A stretch of 64,000 bases of DNA from Salidesulfovibrio onnuriiensis (GTDB lineage Bacteria > Desulfobacterota > Desulfovibrionia > Desulfovibrionales > Desulfovibrionaceae), in the NCBI RefSeq assembly GCF_008001235.1, contig NZ_CP040751.1:541001-605000 (forward strand). Reading direction: 5' to 3'. Under the pieces are notes generated by a model. That model saw only the letters and a list, made by a program, of their open reading frames with translations. It did not search any database and was not told where the DNA came from. Position 1 is the first letter of the stretch; each line of letters opens with the position of its first letter. Shown in pieces: positions 38,414-47,237 of the stretch. The translations under genes and the position numbers were made by a program.

Positions 38414-39757
38414 CTAGAGAATGGGTAGGTATTTGTCCAGTTCGAATTCCGTGACCTGGGTGCGGTATTCGTCCCATTCGGCGATCTTGTTTTCCACCAG
38501 GGCGGTGTGCAGGTGGTCGCCCAGCACATCGCGCATGAACTTGGATTTCTTGAGGGCCATGGCGGCCTCGTACAGGGAGCCGGGCAGGGCCTTGATCTTG
38601 TTGCGCTTGAGTTGGCGGTCGTTCATTTCAAAGATGTCTTCTTCAACGGGTGCGGCCAGCTCGTAGTTCTCTTCCATACCCTTGAGGCCCGCTGCCAGCA
38701 TGACGGCAAAGGCCAGATACGGGTTGGCGGCCGGGTCCGGGCAGCGAAGTTCCATGCGGGTGGCCGCTTCCTTGCCGGGCTTGTACATGGGGACGCGCAC
38801 CAGGGCCGAGCGGTTGCGGCGGGCCCAGGCGATGTAGACCGGGGCCTCGTACCCGGGAACCAGGCGCTTGTAGGAGTTGACCCACTGGTTGGTGACGCAC
38901 ACGAATTCGGGCGCGTGCCTGAGGATGCCGGCGATGTAGGACTTGCCTTCCGGGGACAGGTGGTATTCGTCGGAGGCATCGTAGAAAACGTTCTTGCCGT
39001 TCTTAAACAGGGACTGGTGTACGTGCATGCCCGAGCCGTTTTCACCGAATATGGGCTTAGGCATGAAGGTGGCGTAGCAGCCGTGCTTGCGGGCGGTTTC
39101 CTTGACCACCACGCGGTAGGTCATGGCCGTGTCGGCCATTTTCATGCCTTCGGCGTAGCGCAGGTCGATCTCGTGCTGGGAGGGAGCCACCTCATGGTGG
39201 GAATATTCCACCTGCATGCCCATGGCTTCCAGGGAGAAGATGATGTCGCGGCGGATGTTGTTGCCCAGGTCGAGGGGCGGAGCGTCGAAGTAGCCGCCGC
39301 GGTCCAGGATCTCGGTGTCCTGGTCGTCGGCAAAGGTGAAGAACTCCAGTTCCGGGCCCACATAGTAGGTGTAGCCCTTCTCGGCGGCCTGGGCCAGGGT
39401 CTTCTTGAAAATGTAGCGCGAGTCGGCAGCGAACGGGGTGCCGTCCGGATTGACCACGTCGCAGAACATGCGCGCAACCGGCTTTTCCGTGGGACGCCAG
39501 GAGCAGATCTGGAAGGTGGTGGGATCGGGCATGGCCACCATGTCGGATTCGTCGATGCGGCAGAAGCCGAGGATGGAGGAGCCGTCGAAGCCCATGCCTT
39601 CCTCAAAGGAGGCTTCCAGTTCGTTGGGGGTGATCTGGAAGGATTTCAGGGTGCCCAGAATGTCCACAAACCAGTACTGGATGAAGCTGACGTCGTAGTC
39701 CTTGACGGCTTTGAGTACATCGTCGGCGTTCTTGCAGTTGAAAACGGGGATATCCAT
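38414..39757 (-). CDS. glnA: Glutamine synthetase, type I-alpha
   Basis: This 447-residue enzyme makes glutamine from glutamate, ammonia and ATP. GFDGSSILGFCRIDESDM, PELEFF, and VEYSHHEVAPSQHEIDLRY carry metal and glutamate ligands; NGSGMHVHQS is the ammonium-site region; EAPVYIAWARRNRSALVR is the ATP/glutamate loop. The length and the SLYEA C-terminal pattern fit GSI-alpha (Bacillus type). The adenylylated Tyr stretch of GSI-beta (NLYDLPPEE) is absent, so regulation should not be by adenylylation. ATG 39757 has GGAGG upstream. A sigma54-like element lies about 57 bases upstream. Confidence 0.95.
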   Translation of the reverse strand: MDIPVFNCKNADDVLKAVKDYDVSFIQYWFVDILGTLKSFQITPNELEASFEEGMGFDGSSILGFCRIDESDMVAMPDPTTFQICSWRPTEKPVARMFCDVVNPDGTPFAADSRYIFKKTLAQAAEKGYTYYVGPELEFFTFADDQDTEILDRGGYFDAPPLDLGNNIRRDIIFSLEAMGMQVEYSHHEVAPSQHEIDLRYAEGMKMADTAMTYRVVVKETARKHGCYATFMPKPIFGENGSGMHVHQSLFKNGKNVFYDASDEYHLSPEGKSYIAGILRHAPEFVCVTNQWVNSYKRLVPGYEAPVYIAWARRNRSALVRVPMYKPGKEAATRMELRCPDPAANPYLAFAVMLAAGLKGMEENYELAAPVEEDIFEMNDRQLKRNKIKALPGSLYEAAMALKKSKFMRDVLGDHLHTALVENKIAEWDEYRTQVTEFELDKYLPIL

Positions 39758-39813
39758 ATGTTTCCTCCAAGGGGTTGGATGATTCCATGATAAGTCGAAT
39801 GAAACAGTCACAT

Positions 39814-39829
39814 ATCAAGTCATATGCCA
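39814..39829 (-). promoter_or_regulatory. Candidate sigma54 promoter upstream of glnA
   Basis: On the - strand the sequence TGGCATA-TGAC-TTGAT has the -24/-12 spacing of RpoN promoters. The -12 GC is replaced by GA, a costly mismatch. glnA is a classic RpoN target, but the site is not secure. Confidence 0.3.
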
Positions 39830-40005
39830 CAATAGTTATTTCTTAAAAATACAAATGGTTATTTTTTGGTGCGGTCGTCGGGTCCCGGGAAAACGTTGTC
39901 GTTGTTTACAAAAATGAAAGAGAAACCAGTAAAAATGCGCAAACTGCTATACAATAATGTGAATCAATTTTGAATGTGTGGAGTTTTGTGTGAAATTCGA
40001 TAACA

Positions 40006-40947
40006 TTAATGTAAATTTTTAAATATCTGATCGAAAAAATCAGCAGTTCTTCGGTCCAGGCGCTTGATATTGGAGTTTTTGGCTTGGTCGAGCGCCGATT
40101 GAAATTCTTTCGGGGTAATGGTCCGGTTGATGTGAGGATGCTTTTTTGCCTCGCCGCAGGGATGGTACTGGTCCATGATGTTCACGTAGGTATCCCGCGA
40201 GAGACCGGCCAGAAAGCGCATCCATTGGCGCGTTCCCGCTATGTCGCCCGGCATGACCAGATGGCGCACCAGCAGGCCGGCCACGGCGATTCCCCCGTCC
40301 AGGCGCAGGTCCCCCACCTGGCGGTGCATTTCCCTTACCGAGGCCTTGGCCCGTTTCGGGTAGTCCCGAGTCCGCAGCAGTTCCCTGGACTGGGCCGCGT
40401 CCCATATCTTCACGTCCGGCATGTAGATGTCCACCACGCCGTCCAGCAGTTTCAGGGCTTCCAGCGAGTCATAGCCGCTGGTGTTGTAGACCAGGGGCGC
40501 GCGCAGGCCGTGCTCCACGGCAATGGGCAGGGCCTCCAGGATCTGGGGGACCACGTGGGACGGGGTCACGAGGTTGATGTTGTGGCAGCCTTGCTGCTGG
40601 AGCCTGAGCATGACCCCGGCCAGCTCCTCGGGCTCGGCGGCCAATCCGGCGTCCGGGTCGTGGGAGATGTCGTAATTCTGGCAGAAAACGCATTTCAGGT
40701 TGCATCCGGCAAAGAAGATGGTGCCTGATCCGTGGCTGCCCACCAGCGGGCTTTCCTCGCCGAAATGGGGATTGAAACTGGCGATCACGGCCTTGCGGCC
40801 GATGCCGCAGAATCCCCGTTCGTCTTCCAGGCGGTTCACGCGGCATTCGCGCGGGCAGCAGCGGCAGTCGGCCAGCATGGACACGGCCTGGCTGGCCCGG
40901 ACCGAGAGTTCTCCGGAGTGGTGCAGGGAAAGGTAGCCGGGTTTCAT
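40006..40947 (-). CDS. PflX-like radical SAM protein
   Basis: This 313-residue protein of the pyruvate-formate-lyase-activase-like group (COG1313) has an N-terminal Cys set in DCRCCPRECRVNR...GFCGIG, a probable extra metal site. The radical SAM C-x3-C-x2-C is in CNLKCVFCQNY, followed by NTSGYDSLEALKLL. It would generate a 5'-deoxyadenosyl radical, but the target is unknown. No glycyl-radical enzyme is adjacent. A perfect CRP/FNR-type palindrome sits 69 bases upstream of its start. A fragment of a similar gene forms part of the chimera near 44.7 kb. Confidence 0.85.
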   Translation of the reverse strand: MKPGYLSLHHSGELSVRASQAVSMLADCRCCPRECRVNRLEDERGFCGIGRKAVIASFNPHFGEESPLVGSHGSGTIFFAGCNLKCVFCQNYDISHDPDAGLAAEPEELAGVMLRLQQQGCHNINLVTPSHVVPQILEALPIAVEHGLRAPLVYNTSGYDSLEALKLLDGVVDIYMPDVKIWDAAQSRELLRTRDYPKRAKASVREMHRQVGDLRLDGGIAVAGLLVRHLVMPGDIAGTRQWMRFLAGLSRDTYVNIMDQYHPCGEAKKHPHINRTITPKEFQSALDQAKNSNIKRLDRRTADFFDQIFKNLH

Positions 40948-41015
40948 GCCGCAAGCTTAGCAAAACGGCAAAATCATGGGCAAGGAATGAAATCCAATGT
41001 GGAATACCACCCTTG

Positions 41016-41033
41016 TTGTGAATTAAATCACAA
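41016..41033. promoter_or_regulatory. CRP/FNR-family operator palindrome
   Basis: TTGTGAATTAAATCACAA is a perfect 6-bp inverted repeat with a 6-base centre, matching the CRP/FNR consensus TGTGA-N6-TCACA. It lies 69 bases upstream of the radical SAM gene (-) and 254 bases upstream of the chemoreceptor (+). The 340-base gap 40948-41287 holds this and no gene that I can support. Confidence 0.7.
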
Positions 41034-41287
41034 GAGAAGAGATGAAAACCGGGATTCTTCCAATCCTGAGTACGTGCTCTTGTGTATTTTGTAACAAGCC
41101 GAAAATAGCGTTGTGCCCCGGTCCAAAGGGATTATCGCTCTCACTATCTTCTATCTGATTCCATAAATCGACTTTTGCGGGGATCGCGCCGCCGGGCCTG
41201 TTTTGCGTGGGGAGGGGATTTTCATTTTCACGCGGCCCGGGCGGACGTGCCTCCCGCATCAGGCCATGCAGCTTCTGGAGGGGAGCC

Positions 41288-43798
41288 ATGAGTATCAAAT
41301 ATAAAATATTATTGCCGATTCTTCCGCTGGTGCTTTTCGTGGGATGTTTCGGCTATTTCCTGTTGACCGGAAAGTTCGACACTCTGCGCTATTCCTTTGC
41401 GGAAATGGTGGTGGGCAACACGGCCAGGACCCTGGCCCTGAACACGGAGAACGCCGCCTTGCGCGCCCAGGAGGAGGCCGCCCTGTTCAGTCGCATGCCC
41501 GCTGTCGTGGAGGCGTTCCGCCTGGCGCACGGCGGAAATCTCGACGACGAGAGGGACCCTGCGGCGCAGCAGGCCAGAGAGACCCTGCGCGAGTCCTTGA
41601 AGCCCGCCCTGTCCGGGTACCGGGAATCCTTCGGCGAGCAGCTGCAGCTCCATTTCCACCTGCCCAACGGCAGGAGCCTGGTGCGTCTGTGGCGCGACAA
41701 GCAGGCCAAGCGCGGCGGCAGCTGGGTGGATATTTCCGACGATATTTCCAGTTTCCGGCAGACCGTGCTGGATGTGAACCGGGACGGAAAGGCCAGGCGC
41801 GGCATCGAGCCGGGCAGGGGTGGCTTTGCCATCCGGGGCCTGGTCGCGGTCAGGGATGCCGGCGGCGCCCGGCTGGGTTCCGTGGAGGTGCTCAAAAATT
41901 ACGGCGACGTCTTCAAGTTCTTTGAAAAGGACATGGGAAAGTTCTTCACCCTCTACATGGACGCCTCCCTGCTTTCCACCACGACCAAGCTGCAGGACCC
42001 CAAGGAATATCCCGTGCTGGACAACGCCTTCGTGCGCGTGGCGGGCAAGGCCAACAGCGCCATCGACGACTCGGTCACCCCGGCGGAGCTCAGAAAGGCC
42101 ATGCGCGAACAGGTCTTCACCATTTCCGGGGACTATGCCCTGGCCTACATCCCGGTGAAGGACTACCAGGGGCGGCCCATCGGGGTTATTGCCCTGGCCC
42201 AGGACATCTCCAGCCAGAACGCCATTCTGGACAATGCCATCATGGTGGTCCTGGCCATCTTCCTCTGCGCGGTGCTGATCCCCATCCTCTCCGTGCTGGG
42301 GGTGCTGCCTTTTGCGGTCTTCCGGCCGTTGACCAAGATCCGCAGGTTTGCCGAGGACGTGGCCCGGGGCAACCTCTCCAGCAGCGTGGAGCTGAAGGGC
42401 AATGACGAGATCTGCCGGATTCACGAGTCCGTGAAGCAGATTCCGGCCAGCATTTCGGCGCTGATCTCGGACTGCGAGGAGACGGCGGAGCAGGTGCGCA
42501 AAGGGGTCATGAACGCCCGGGGCGACGCCGCACGCTATGAGGGGGCCTATGCCGAACTGGTCGGGAGCGTGAACGCCCTGGCCGACACCTTCACCAGTAT
42601 TTTCGACACATTGCCCTTCCCCATGTTCACCATCGACAGGGACTGCAACCTGCAATACGTGAACCGCCAGACAGAGCTCTGCGCGGGAAGGCAGGGTTCC
42701 GCGCTGCTGGGCTCCAAGTGCCACGACGCCTTCAGCACGAGCGATTGCCGGACCAGCAACTGCATCTGCGACAAGGCCATGCGCACGGTGGAAAACCAGA
42801 GCGGCGCAACGCAGGCGACCACCAGCGACGGCGTGCTGGAGGTGAAGAACTACGCCATCCCGCTCAAGGACGCCAAGGGCGGCGTGTCCGGGGCCATGGA
42901 GATCGTCGTGGACCAGACCGACGTCATCGAGTCCCACCGCAAGATGCGGCGGGTGGCCAACGAGGCCGAGCAGCTTTCCCAGCGCATGACGGCCGCCGCC
43001 GAGCAGCTTTCCGCCCAGGTGGAGGGTTCCAGGGACGGCGCGGAAGAGCAGACCCGGCGGACCGTGGAAACCGCCACGGCCATGGAGCAGATGAACAGCA
43101 CCGTGCTGGAGGTCGCCCAGAACGCCACGCATGCCGCGGAAAACACCGAGCTGACCCGGAAGCAGGCCCAGGAGGGCAGCGACATCGTGGTGCAGGTCGT
43201 CTCGTCCGTGAACGACGTGCAGCAGCTCGCCTCCCTGCTCAAGGAAAACATGGGTGAGCTGGGGCGGCAGGCCGACGGCATCGGCCGGGTCATGACCGTG
43301 ATCACCGACATTGCCGACCAGACGAACCTGCTGGCTCTCAACGCCGCCATCGAGGCCGCGCGGGCCGGGGATGCCGGACGCGGGTTCGCCGTGGTGGCCG
43401 ACGAGGTGCGCAAGCTCGCGGAAAAGACCATGCTTGCGACCAAGGAGGTGGGCGAGTCCATCAACGCCATCCAGAGCGTGACCCAGCGCAACATCGCCGA
43501 AACCGACAAGGTGGCCGGAGTGGTCGGGAACTGCACGCGCCTGGCCGAAACCGCCGGGCATTCCCTGGTGGAGATCGTGGACCTTTCCAGGAATTCCGCG
43601 GACCAGGTGCGCGGAATCGCCACGGCGGCGGAAGAGCAGTCGGCCGCGTCGGAACAGATCACCCGCTCCACCGAGGAGATCCACAAGATATCCGAGGACA
43701 CGCGAGACGCCATGAGCCAGGCCGTGCAGGCCTGCTCCGAGCTTTCGCATATCGCCCACGAGCTCAATACGCTTATTTCCGACTTGAGTTCGGAATAA
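41288..43798 (+). CDS. Methyl-accepting chemotaxis protein with PAS domain
   Basis: This 836-residue chemoreceptor has a first membrane span near residues 5-25 and a large periplasmic sensor (~26-310) of the double-CACHE size. A second span ([18 protein letters not shown]), HAMP ([20 protein letters not shown]) and a PAS region with several Cys ([29 protein letters not shown]) follow. The signalling tip is [31 protein letters not shown]. The PAS Cys cluster may bind a redox cofactor. ATG 41288 has GGAGGGGAG upstream. The ligand is unknown. An 843-codon antisense frame across it is a shadow. Confidence 0.92.
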   Translation: MSIKYKILLPILPLVLFVGCFGYFLLTGKFDTLRYSFAEMVVGNTARTLALNTENAALRAQEEAALFSRMPAVVEAFRLAHGGNLDDERDPAAQQARETLRESLKPALSGYRESFGEQLQLHFHLPNGRSLVRLWRDKQAKRGGSWVDISDDISSFRQTVLDVNRDGKARRGIEPGRGGFAIRGLVAVRDAGGARLGSVEVLKNYGDVFKFFEKDMGKFFTLYMDASLLSTTTKLQDPKEYPVLDNAFVRVAGKANSAIDDSVTPAELRKAMREQVFTISGDYALAYIPVKDYQGRPIGVIALAQDISSQNAILDNAIMVVLAIFLCAVLIPILSVLGVLPFAVFRPLTKIRRFAEDVARGNLSSSVELKGNDEICRIHESVKQIPASISALISDCEETAEQVRKGVMNARGDAARYEGAYAELVGSVNALADTFTSIFDTLPFPMFTIDRDCNLQYVNRQTELCAGRQGSALLGSKCHDAFSTSDCRTSNCICDKAMRTVENQSGATQATTSDGVLEVKNYAIPLKDAKGGVSGAMEIVVDQTDVIESHRKMRRVANEAEQLSQRMTAAAEQLSAQVEGSRDGAEEQTRRTVETATAMEQMNSTVLEVAQNATHAAENTELTRKQAQEGSDIVVQVVSSVNDVQQLASLLKENMGELGRQADGIGRVMTVITDIADQTNLLALNAAIEAARAGDAGRGFAVVADEVRKLAEKTMLATKEVGESINAIQSVTQRNIAETDKVAGVVGNCTRLAETAGHSLVEIVDLSRNSADQVRGIATAAEEQSAASEQITRSTEEIHKISEDTRDAMSQAVQACSELSHIAHELNTLISDLSSE

Positions 43799-43823
43799 GG
43801 ATACCGGCCCGGAAATGGGCTGG

Positions 43824-43876
43824 AAAACGCCGGTGAACACTTAGATATGAGATGTTCACCGGCGTTTTGTTTTTCC
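43824..43876 (+). terminator. Strong terminator after the chemoreceptor
   Basis: The 16-bp stem AAAACGCCGGTGAACA / TGTTCACCGGCGTTTT is followed by GTTTTTCC. It starts about 25 bases after the stop codon and probably also limits the - strand gene that ends at 43888. Confidence 0.85.
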
Positions 43877-43887
43877 GGGGCGGGAGC

Positions 43888-44205
43888 TCAATTCCTCAGG
43901 AATTGTTGGTTTTCCTTGATGAGCCGGGTGCGGACGGTTGTGGTCATGTCCTGCGGCAGGCCCATCTTGGTCAGGTGGGTTACGGCTTTGTCCGTGAGCA
44001 GTTTGAAGAAATCCTGCTTGACGGTGACGGTTTGGTCCGCGACTTCGGCCCAGGTGGAAAACCCGAATTGTTCCAGTGCGCTTTTGACGCCGAAGCGGAA
44101 TGCGCCCTTGACGGATATGACGGTCAGCCCGGGGTAGAGGTCGGCCACGAGAGCGGCCATGGATGCGATCTTCTGTTCCTGCTTTGCGTTGCCCTGTTGC
44201 AGCAT
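43888..44205 (-). CDS. Hypothetical protein, 105 residues
   Basis: I recognise no family. The protein is soluble, mostly helical, with a start MLQQGNAKQEQKIASMAALV, a middle FRFGVKSALEQFGFSTWAEV and a Lys/Arg-rich C-terminal part (TTTVRTRLIKENQQFLRN). AGGAGAA lies at good spacing before the ATG. It lies alone between the chemoreceptor terminator and the rearranged patch. It could act with the chemoreceptor, but nothing in the sequence shows this. Confidence 0.7.
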   Translation of the reverse strand: MLQQGNAKQEQKIASMAALVADLYPGLTVISVKGAFRFGVKSALEQFGFSTWAEVADQTVTVKQDFFKLLTDKAVTHLTKMGLPQDMTTTVRTRLIKENQQFLRN

Positions 44206-44334
44206 GGGAATTCTCCTGTTCAGGTTTCATGTCCGCCCATCCTGCGCCCTTGAGCCAAGTCCCGCATTGATTCCGATCAACGATCTGAAATGATTTTCAA
44301 TACATGCCGTTAGCGGAGGGGCGGCCGGCAAGAG

Positions 44335-44368
44335 AACGGCGCGCCTCCCAGAAAGGCGGCGCGCCGTT
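44335..44368. terminator. GC-rich hairpin downstream of the chimeric remnant
   Basis: The 11-bp stem AACGGCGCGCC / GGCGCGCCGTT with a 12-base loop lies about 55 bases past the end of the chimeric frame. There is no proper T-run on either side, so terminator function is uncertain. Confidence 0.45.
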
Positions 44369-44422
44369 TGAATCCCTTGGAATGAATACGGCGGGAAGGG
44401 TGCCTCCCCACCGCCGTTGCAT

Positions 44423-44664
44423 CTTATGCCGGGGCGACGATGGAGTGGACCTTGCGGGTGAGTTCGGCCTCGCCCTTGGAGGCGTATGTCTCGTACAGGG
44501 CCATGACCGTGGCCTGAGAAAAGACGTAGTTGCGGAACGCGTTGAAGGCCTTCATATCGTTCTTGCCTATTTTGTAGTCGCGCTGGGCGATCTTCTGCAT
44601 TTCCGGGATGATCCATTGGGCCGCGGGCACGGTGAGCACCCAGTCGTGGTCGCCCAGGTGGCAG
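44423..44664. repeat. 242-bp direct repeat, left copy
   Basis: This matches 45293-45534 without gaps, with about seven mismatches counted by eye. It carries the last ~80 codons of the HD-domain gene. The two copies are 870 bases apart and enclose the AT-rich orphan membrane gene. The left copy is joined at 44665 to radical-SAM sequence. Confidence 0.9.
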
Positions 44665-44735
44665 CGGCACTCGGTCAGCATGAGCAAGGCCTGGCGGGCG
44701 CGCTTCGAGAGTTCTCCGGAGTGGTGCAGGGAGAT
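44424..44735 (-). pseudogene. Chimeric gene remnant: radical SAM 5' piece fused to HD-domain 3' piece
   Basis: On the - strand, bases 44735-44665 match the start of the PflX-like gene (bases 40932-40862; ~85% by eye), coding LHHSGELSKRARQALLMLTECRC. They run in frame into the C-terminal 80 codons of the HD-domain protein (HLGDHDWVLTVPAAQW... ending VHSIVAPA, as at 45294). No ATG or GTG starts the frame and an upstream TAA closes it; the internal TTG at 44687 is the best start and has no clear ribosome binding site. The join lies in a short GGCAGCGGCA-like patch shared by both parents. It is most likely a non-functional rearrangement product. Confidence 0.7.
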
Positions 44736-44796
44736 ATTGTTAGCAGAAGGGGAGGAGCAGGGGCTAGCGGCTTACAAGCCTAATTAAATCGGCTTG

Positions 44797-45150
44797 CTAC
44801 TCGTCGTACACTCGCCATTTCATTCGTATGAACAGAACAGGATAGAAGATGGGTGCCAACAACGTCAGCCGCCATGCATAGGATTTGTTGACGTTGAAGT
44901 ACTCGCATATCCAGAGATTCACTGTGTGGAACGGGATGTAGTGAAGTAGTGGGACAAACATAAGCAGATACTTGCCAAACGAGAGCTTCACTCTTTCTTC
45001 GACAAACTTGAAAGGACCAAGGGAAGTGTAATTTGTCCAATGGTCATCTCTCATGATTTCCTTGCTGAATGCTAAATAAAAGAAATTGAAGGCAAACAAA
45101 GACAAGAAAGCATGCGCAACGTATGTGATGAGAAGATATTTGAGCCACAT
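44797..45150 (-). CDS. Orphan small membrane protein, AT-rich
   Basis: This 117-residue protein has an aromatic-rich N-terminal hydrophobic span (LLITYVAHAFLSLFAFNFFYLAF), an internal span near residues 60-78 and a C-terminal one (LTLLAPIFYPVLFI). I recognise no family. Its base composition is clearly lower in GC than its neighbours. It lies between the two 242-bp direct repeats. These facts suggest recent arrival or insertion. No strong ribosome binding site is seen; the frame is supported mainly by its length and hydrophobic pattern. Confidence 0.55.
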   Translation of the reverse strand: MWLKYLLITYVAHAFLSLFAFNFFYLAFSKEIMRDDHWTNYTSLGPFKFVEERVKLSFGKYLLMFVPLLHYIPFHTVNLWICEYFNVNKSYAWRLTLLAPIFYPVLFIRMKWRVYDE

Positions 45151-45179
45151 GGAACGACGATACCAATGTTGATCTAAAA

Positions 45180-45219
45180 CAACAATAAAGGAAGGCCGGA
45201 CCGGTGAGCGGCCCGGCCT
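45180..45219 (-). terminator. Terminator after the HD-domain gene
   Basis: On the - strand the stem AGGCCGG / CCGGCCT (45219-45213 with 45199-45193) is followed by TCCTTTATTGTTGTTTT. It lies about 75 bases past the HD-domain stop. Confidence 0.65.
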
Positions 45220-45292
45220 CGCGAGAGTGGAGAGGCGGAATTAAAATTGTCCGGGGAACGGCACGGATACAGACTGTTCCCCGGTGTCGCTC

Positions 45293-45534
45293 CTTATGCC
45301 GGGGCGACGATGGAGTGGACGGTACGGGTGAGTTCGGCCTCGCCCTTGGAGGCGTATGTCTCGTACAGGGCCATGACCGTGGCCTGGGAAAAGACGTAGT
45401 TGCGGAACGCGTTGAAGGCCTTCACATCGTTCTTGCCTATTTTGTAGTCGCGCTGGGCGATTTTCTGCATTTCCGGGATGATCCATTGGGCCGCAGGCAC
45501 GGTGAGCACCCAGTCGTGGTCGCCCAGGTGGCAG
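45293..45534. repeat. 242-bp direct repeat, right copy
   Basis: This is the intact source copy within the HD-domain gene; see the left copy at 44423. The breakpoint of the duplicate corresponds to base 45534, inside a codon run shared with the radical SAM gene by chance (GGCAG). Confidence 0.9.
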
Positions 45535-46415
45535 ACGAACCCTTCCTGGCGGCGCGGCAGGGGCAGGGTCTTGCCGCCCGCCTCCAGCAGCCCGTAGCTC
45601 ACCGGGTCGATGCCGTTGAGGATGGCCGCGGTCTGGAGCCAGCCCACCACCTGGGCCTCGTCCGCCGGGGTGCGCGGGTGGTTGTGGGCGCAGGCCTGGG
45701 CCACACAGACCTCGGCGGGCAGGCCACGGGCAATGGATTCGGCCACGCCCAGGGGATGGTGCTCGCCGGTGCCGGCCAGCGCCCGTTCGTTGCGGGAAGC
45801 GCCGTCTCTGTCCCACTGGAAGACCCACGGCTTGTGCAGGTCGTGCAGGAGCTGGGAGGCGATGACCACGTCGCGGTCCAGCAGGTAGTCGTAGACGTCG
45901 CGGTAGCCTTCGTACAGGGCCATGGAGACGCGCACGTTCACGTCCGTATGGGTGATGAGCCCGCCCGGGTAGGAGTGGTGGCTGCCGTAGCCGCTGCCCG
46001 GCGCGGAATAGAAGGGCTGCGGGGCCTTGGAGGCGCTTTTGGCCGGGGGCAGGAAGTCTGCTTGGGACACGTCCTTCAGGAGCCCCTTGGCGGTCAGTTC
46101 CCGGTGGATCTCCTTTTTCTCGGAAGAGCCGATTTTCTTCATCACCGTGGGGGCCGGGTTGGACAGGATGTCCTGGACCGTGGCGCGGATTCGCGGGTTG
46201 CGGATCTTGGCGGCCGTGGCCTGGAGGCTTTCCCAGCCGGCCATGACCAGGCCGGAGGCCTCGGCCATTTGTTGCGGCGTCATTTCGTTGATCTGCTCCA
46301 CGGTGGCGCGGGTGTAGGCGGCCTTGGCGGGTTTCGCCGGGAAGGTGGCCACGGCGGCCATGGCGCCTGCGGCCAGGCCGAACTTCAGGAAATCCCTTCG
46401 TTGCATTTCAGACAT
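45294..46415 (-). CDS. Tat-exported HD-domain protein
   Basis: This 373-residue protein begins MSEMQRRDFLKFGLAAGAMA, a twin-arginine signal (RRDFLK), so it is probably exported folded. HD-type metal-site stretches follow: SYPGGLITHTDVNVRVS, ASQLLHDLHKPW, GEHHPLGVAESI and QACAHNHPR. HD proteins usually hydrolyse nucleotides or phosphoesters in the cytoplasm, so a periplasmic one is unusual; it probably needs a metal loaded before export. GAGGATG precedes the ATG. No other gene is obviously in its operon. Substrate unknown. Its 3' end was duplicated to 44424. Confidence 0.82.
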   Translation of the reverse strand: MSEMQRRDFLKFGLAAGAMAAVATFPAKPAKAAYTRATVEQINEMTPQQMAEASGLVMAGWESLQATAAKIRNPRIRATVQDILSNPAPTVMKKIGSSEKKEIHRELTAKGLLKDVSQADFLPPAKSASKAPQPFYSAPGSGYGSHHSYPGGLITHTDVNVRVSMALYEGYRDVYDYLLDRDVVIASQLLHDLHKPWVFQWDRDGASRNERALAGTGEHHPLGVAESIARGLPAEVCVAQACAHNHPRTPADEAQVVGWLQTAAILNGIDPVSYGLLEAGGKTLPLPRRQEGFVCHLGDHDWVLTVPAAQWIIPEMQKIAQRDYKIGKNDVKAFNAFRNYVFSQATVMALYETYASKGEAELTRTVHSIVAPA

Positions 46416-46630
46416 GGTTTCATCCTCACGTTGGTAGCGGTTGACAAGTGATTGGGAATACTGGAGTCGAAATATGTCTGAATGGTTTATTACATGAAGT
46501 GTTACAGTTGGTTACGATGGGGAGTCGGGTTTGTGAGGGTCGGGGGAGGTTTGGTGACGAATGAGAGGGGCGGGGCTGTCGAACTTGCAGTTGCCCTGGA
46601 AGGGCACGCGCCTCCCTCTGAATTGGGCAC

Positions 46631-46667
46631 AAAAAAGCCGGGGAGAGAACGGATGTTCCCTCCCCGG
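46631..46667 (-). terminator. Terminator after the oxidoreductase operon
   Basis: On the - strand the stem CCGGGGAG / CTCCCCGG, extended by GAA/TTC pairs around a loop, is followed by GCTTTTTTGTG. It lies about 18 bases after the gamma-subunit stop. Confidence 0.8.
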
Positions 46668-46685
46668 TTTCTTACGTGGCTGTGA

Positions 46686-47237
46686 CTAAGCCTTTGCCGC
46701 CACTTCGGCGCCCGCTTTCAGGGCGTCTGTGTTGGCCGGGATGAGCTTGTGGTAGCGCTCGGAGAGCACGTTCGGCAGGCTGTCGATGACAGGCTGCAGG
46801 CTCATGATTCCGGTCGCTTCGATGAATGCACCCAGCGCGACCATGTTGGCCATGCGGGTGTTGCCGAGCTTGTCGGCGATCTCGTTGCACGGCACGGCAA
46901 TGCACTTGACGCGGTCGGCGTCGGCAAGTTCCATGTCGATGAGCGAGGAGTTGATGATGTTCACGCCGCCGTCCTTGAGGCGCGGCTGGAACTTGTCCAG
47001 GGACGGGCGGTTCATGATGATCAGGCTGACCGGGCTGTGGATGATGGGCGAACCGATCTCCTCTTCGGAGAGCACCACGGTGCAGTTGGCCGTGCCGCCG
47101 CGCATTTCCGGGCCGTAGACCGGGATGTAGGTCACGTTCAGCCCGTCCTTCATGCCCGCGTAGGCCAGGAGGTTGCCGATGAGCATGACGCCCTGGCCAC
47201 CAAAACCAGCAATGATTGCGTCGAGATAGCGAGCCAT
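46686..47237 (-). CDS. 2-oxoacid:ferredoxin oxidoreductase gamma subunit
   Basis: This 183-residue protein begins MARYLDAIIAGFGGQGVM with the glycine-rich motif of POR/KOR gamma subunits, and has VYGPEMRGGTANCTVVLS. The subunit links the catalytic halves and may contact CoA. ATG 47237 overlaps the beta-subunit stop (TAATG). It is the last gene of a four-gene operon (ferredoxin, alpha, beta, gamma). A terminator follows. Substrate specificity (pyruvate, 2-oxoglutarate or branched-chain 2-oxoacids) is not read from this subunit. Confidence 0.88.
   Translation of the reverse strand: MARYLDAIIAGFGGQGVMLIGNLLAYAGMKDGLNVTYIPVYGPEMRGGTANCTVVLSEEEIGSPIIHSPVSLIIMNRPSLDKFQPRLKDGGVNIINSSLIDMELADADRVKCIAVPCNEIADKLGNTRMANMVALGAFIEATGIMSLQPVIDSLPNVLSERYHKLIPANTDALKAGAEVAAKA

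Noticed and set aside
41309-43840. 843-codon open frame antisense to the chemoreceptor
   Set aside because: High-GC third positions give long shadows on the opposite strand. The + strand protein has clear HAMP, PAS and MCP domains; the antisense product has no family motif.
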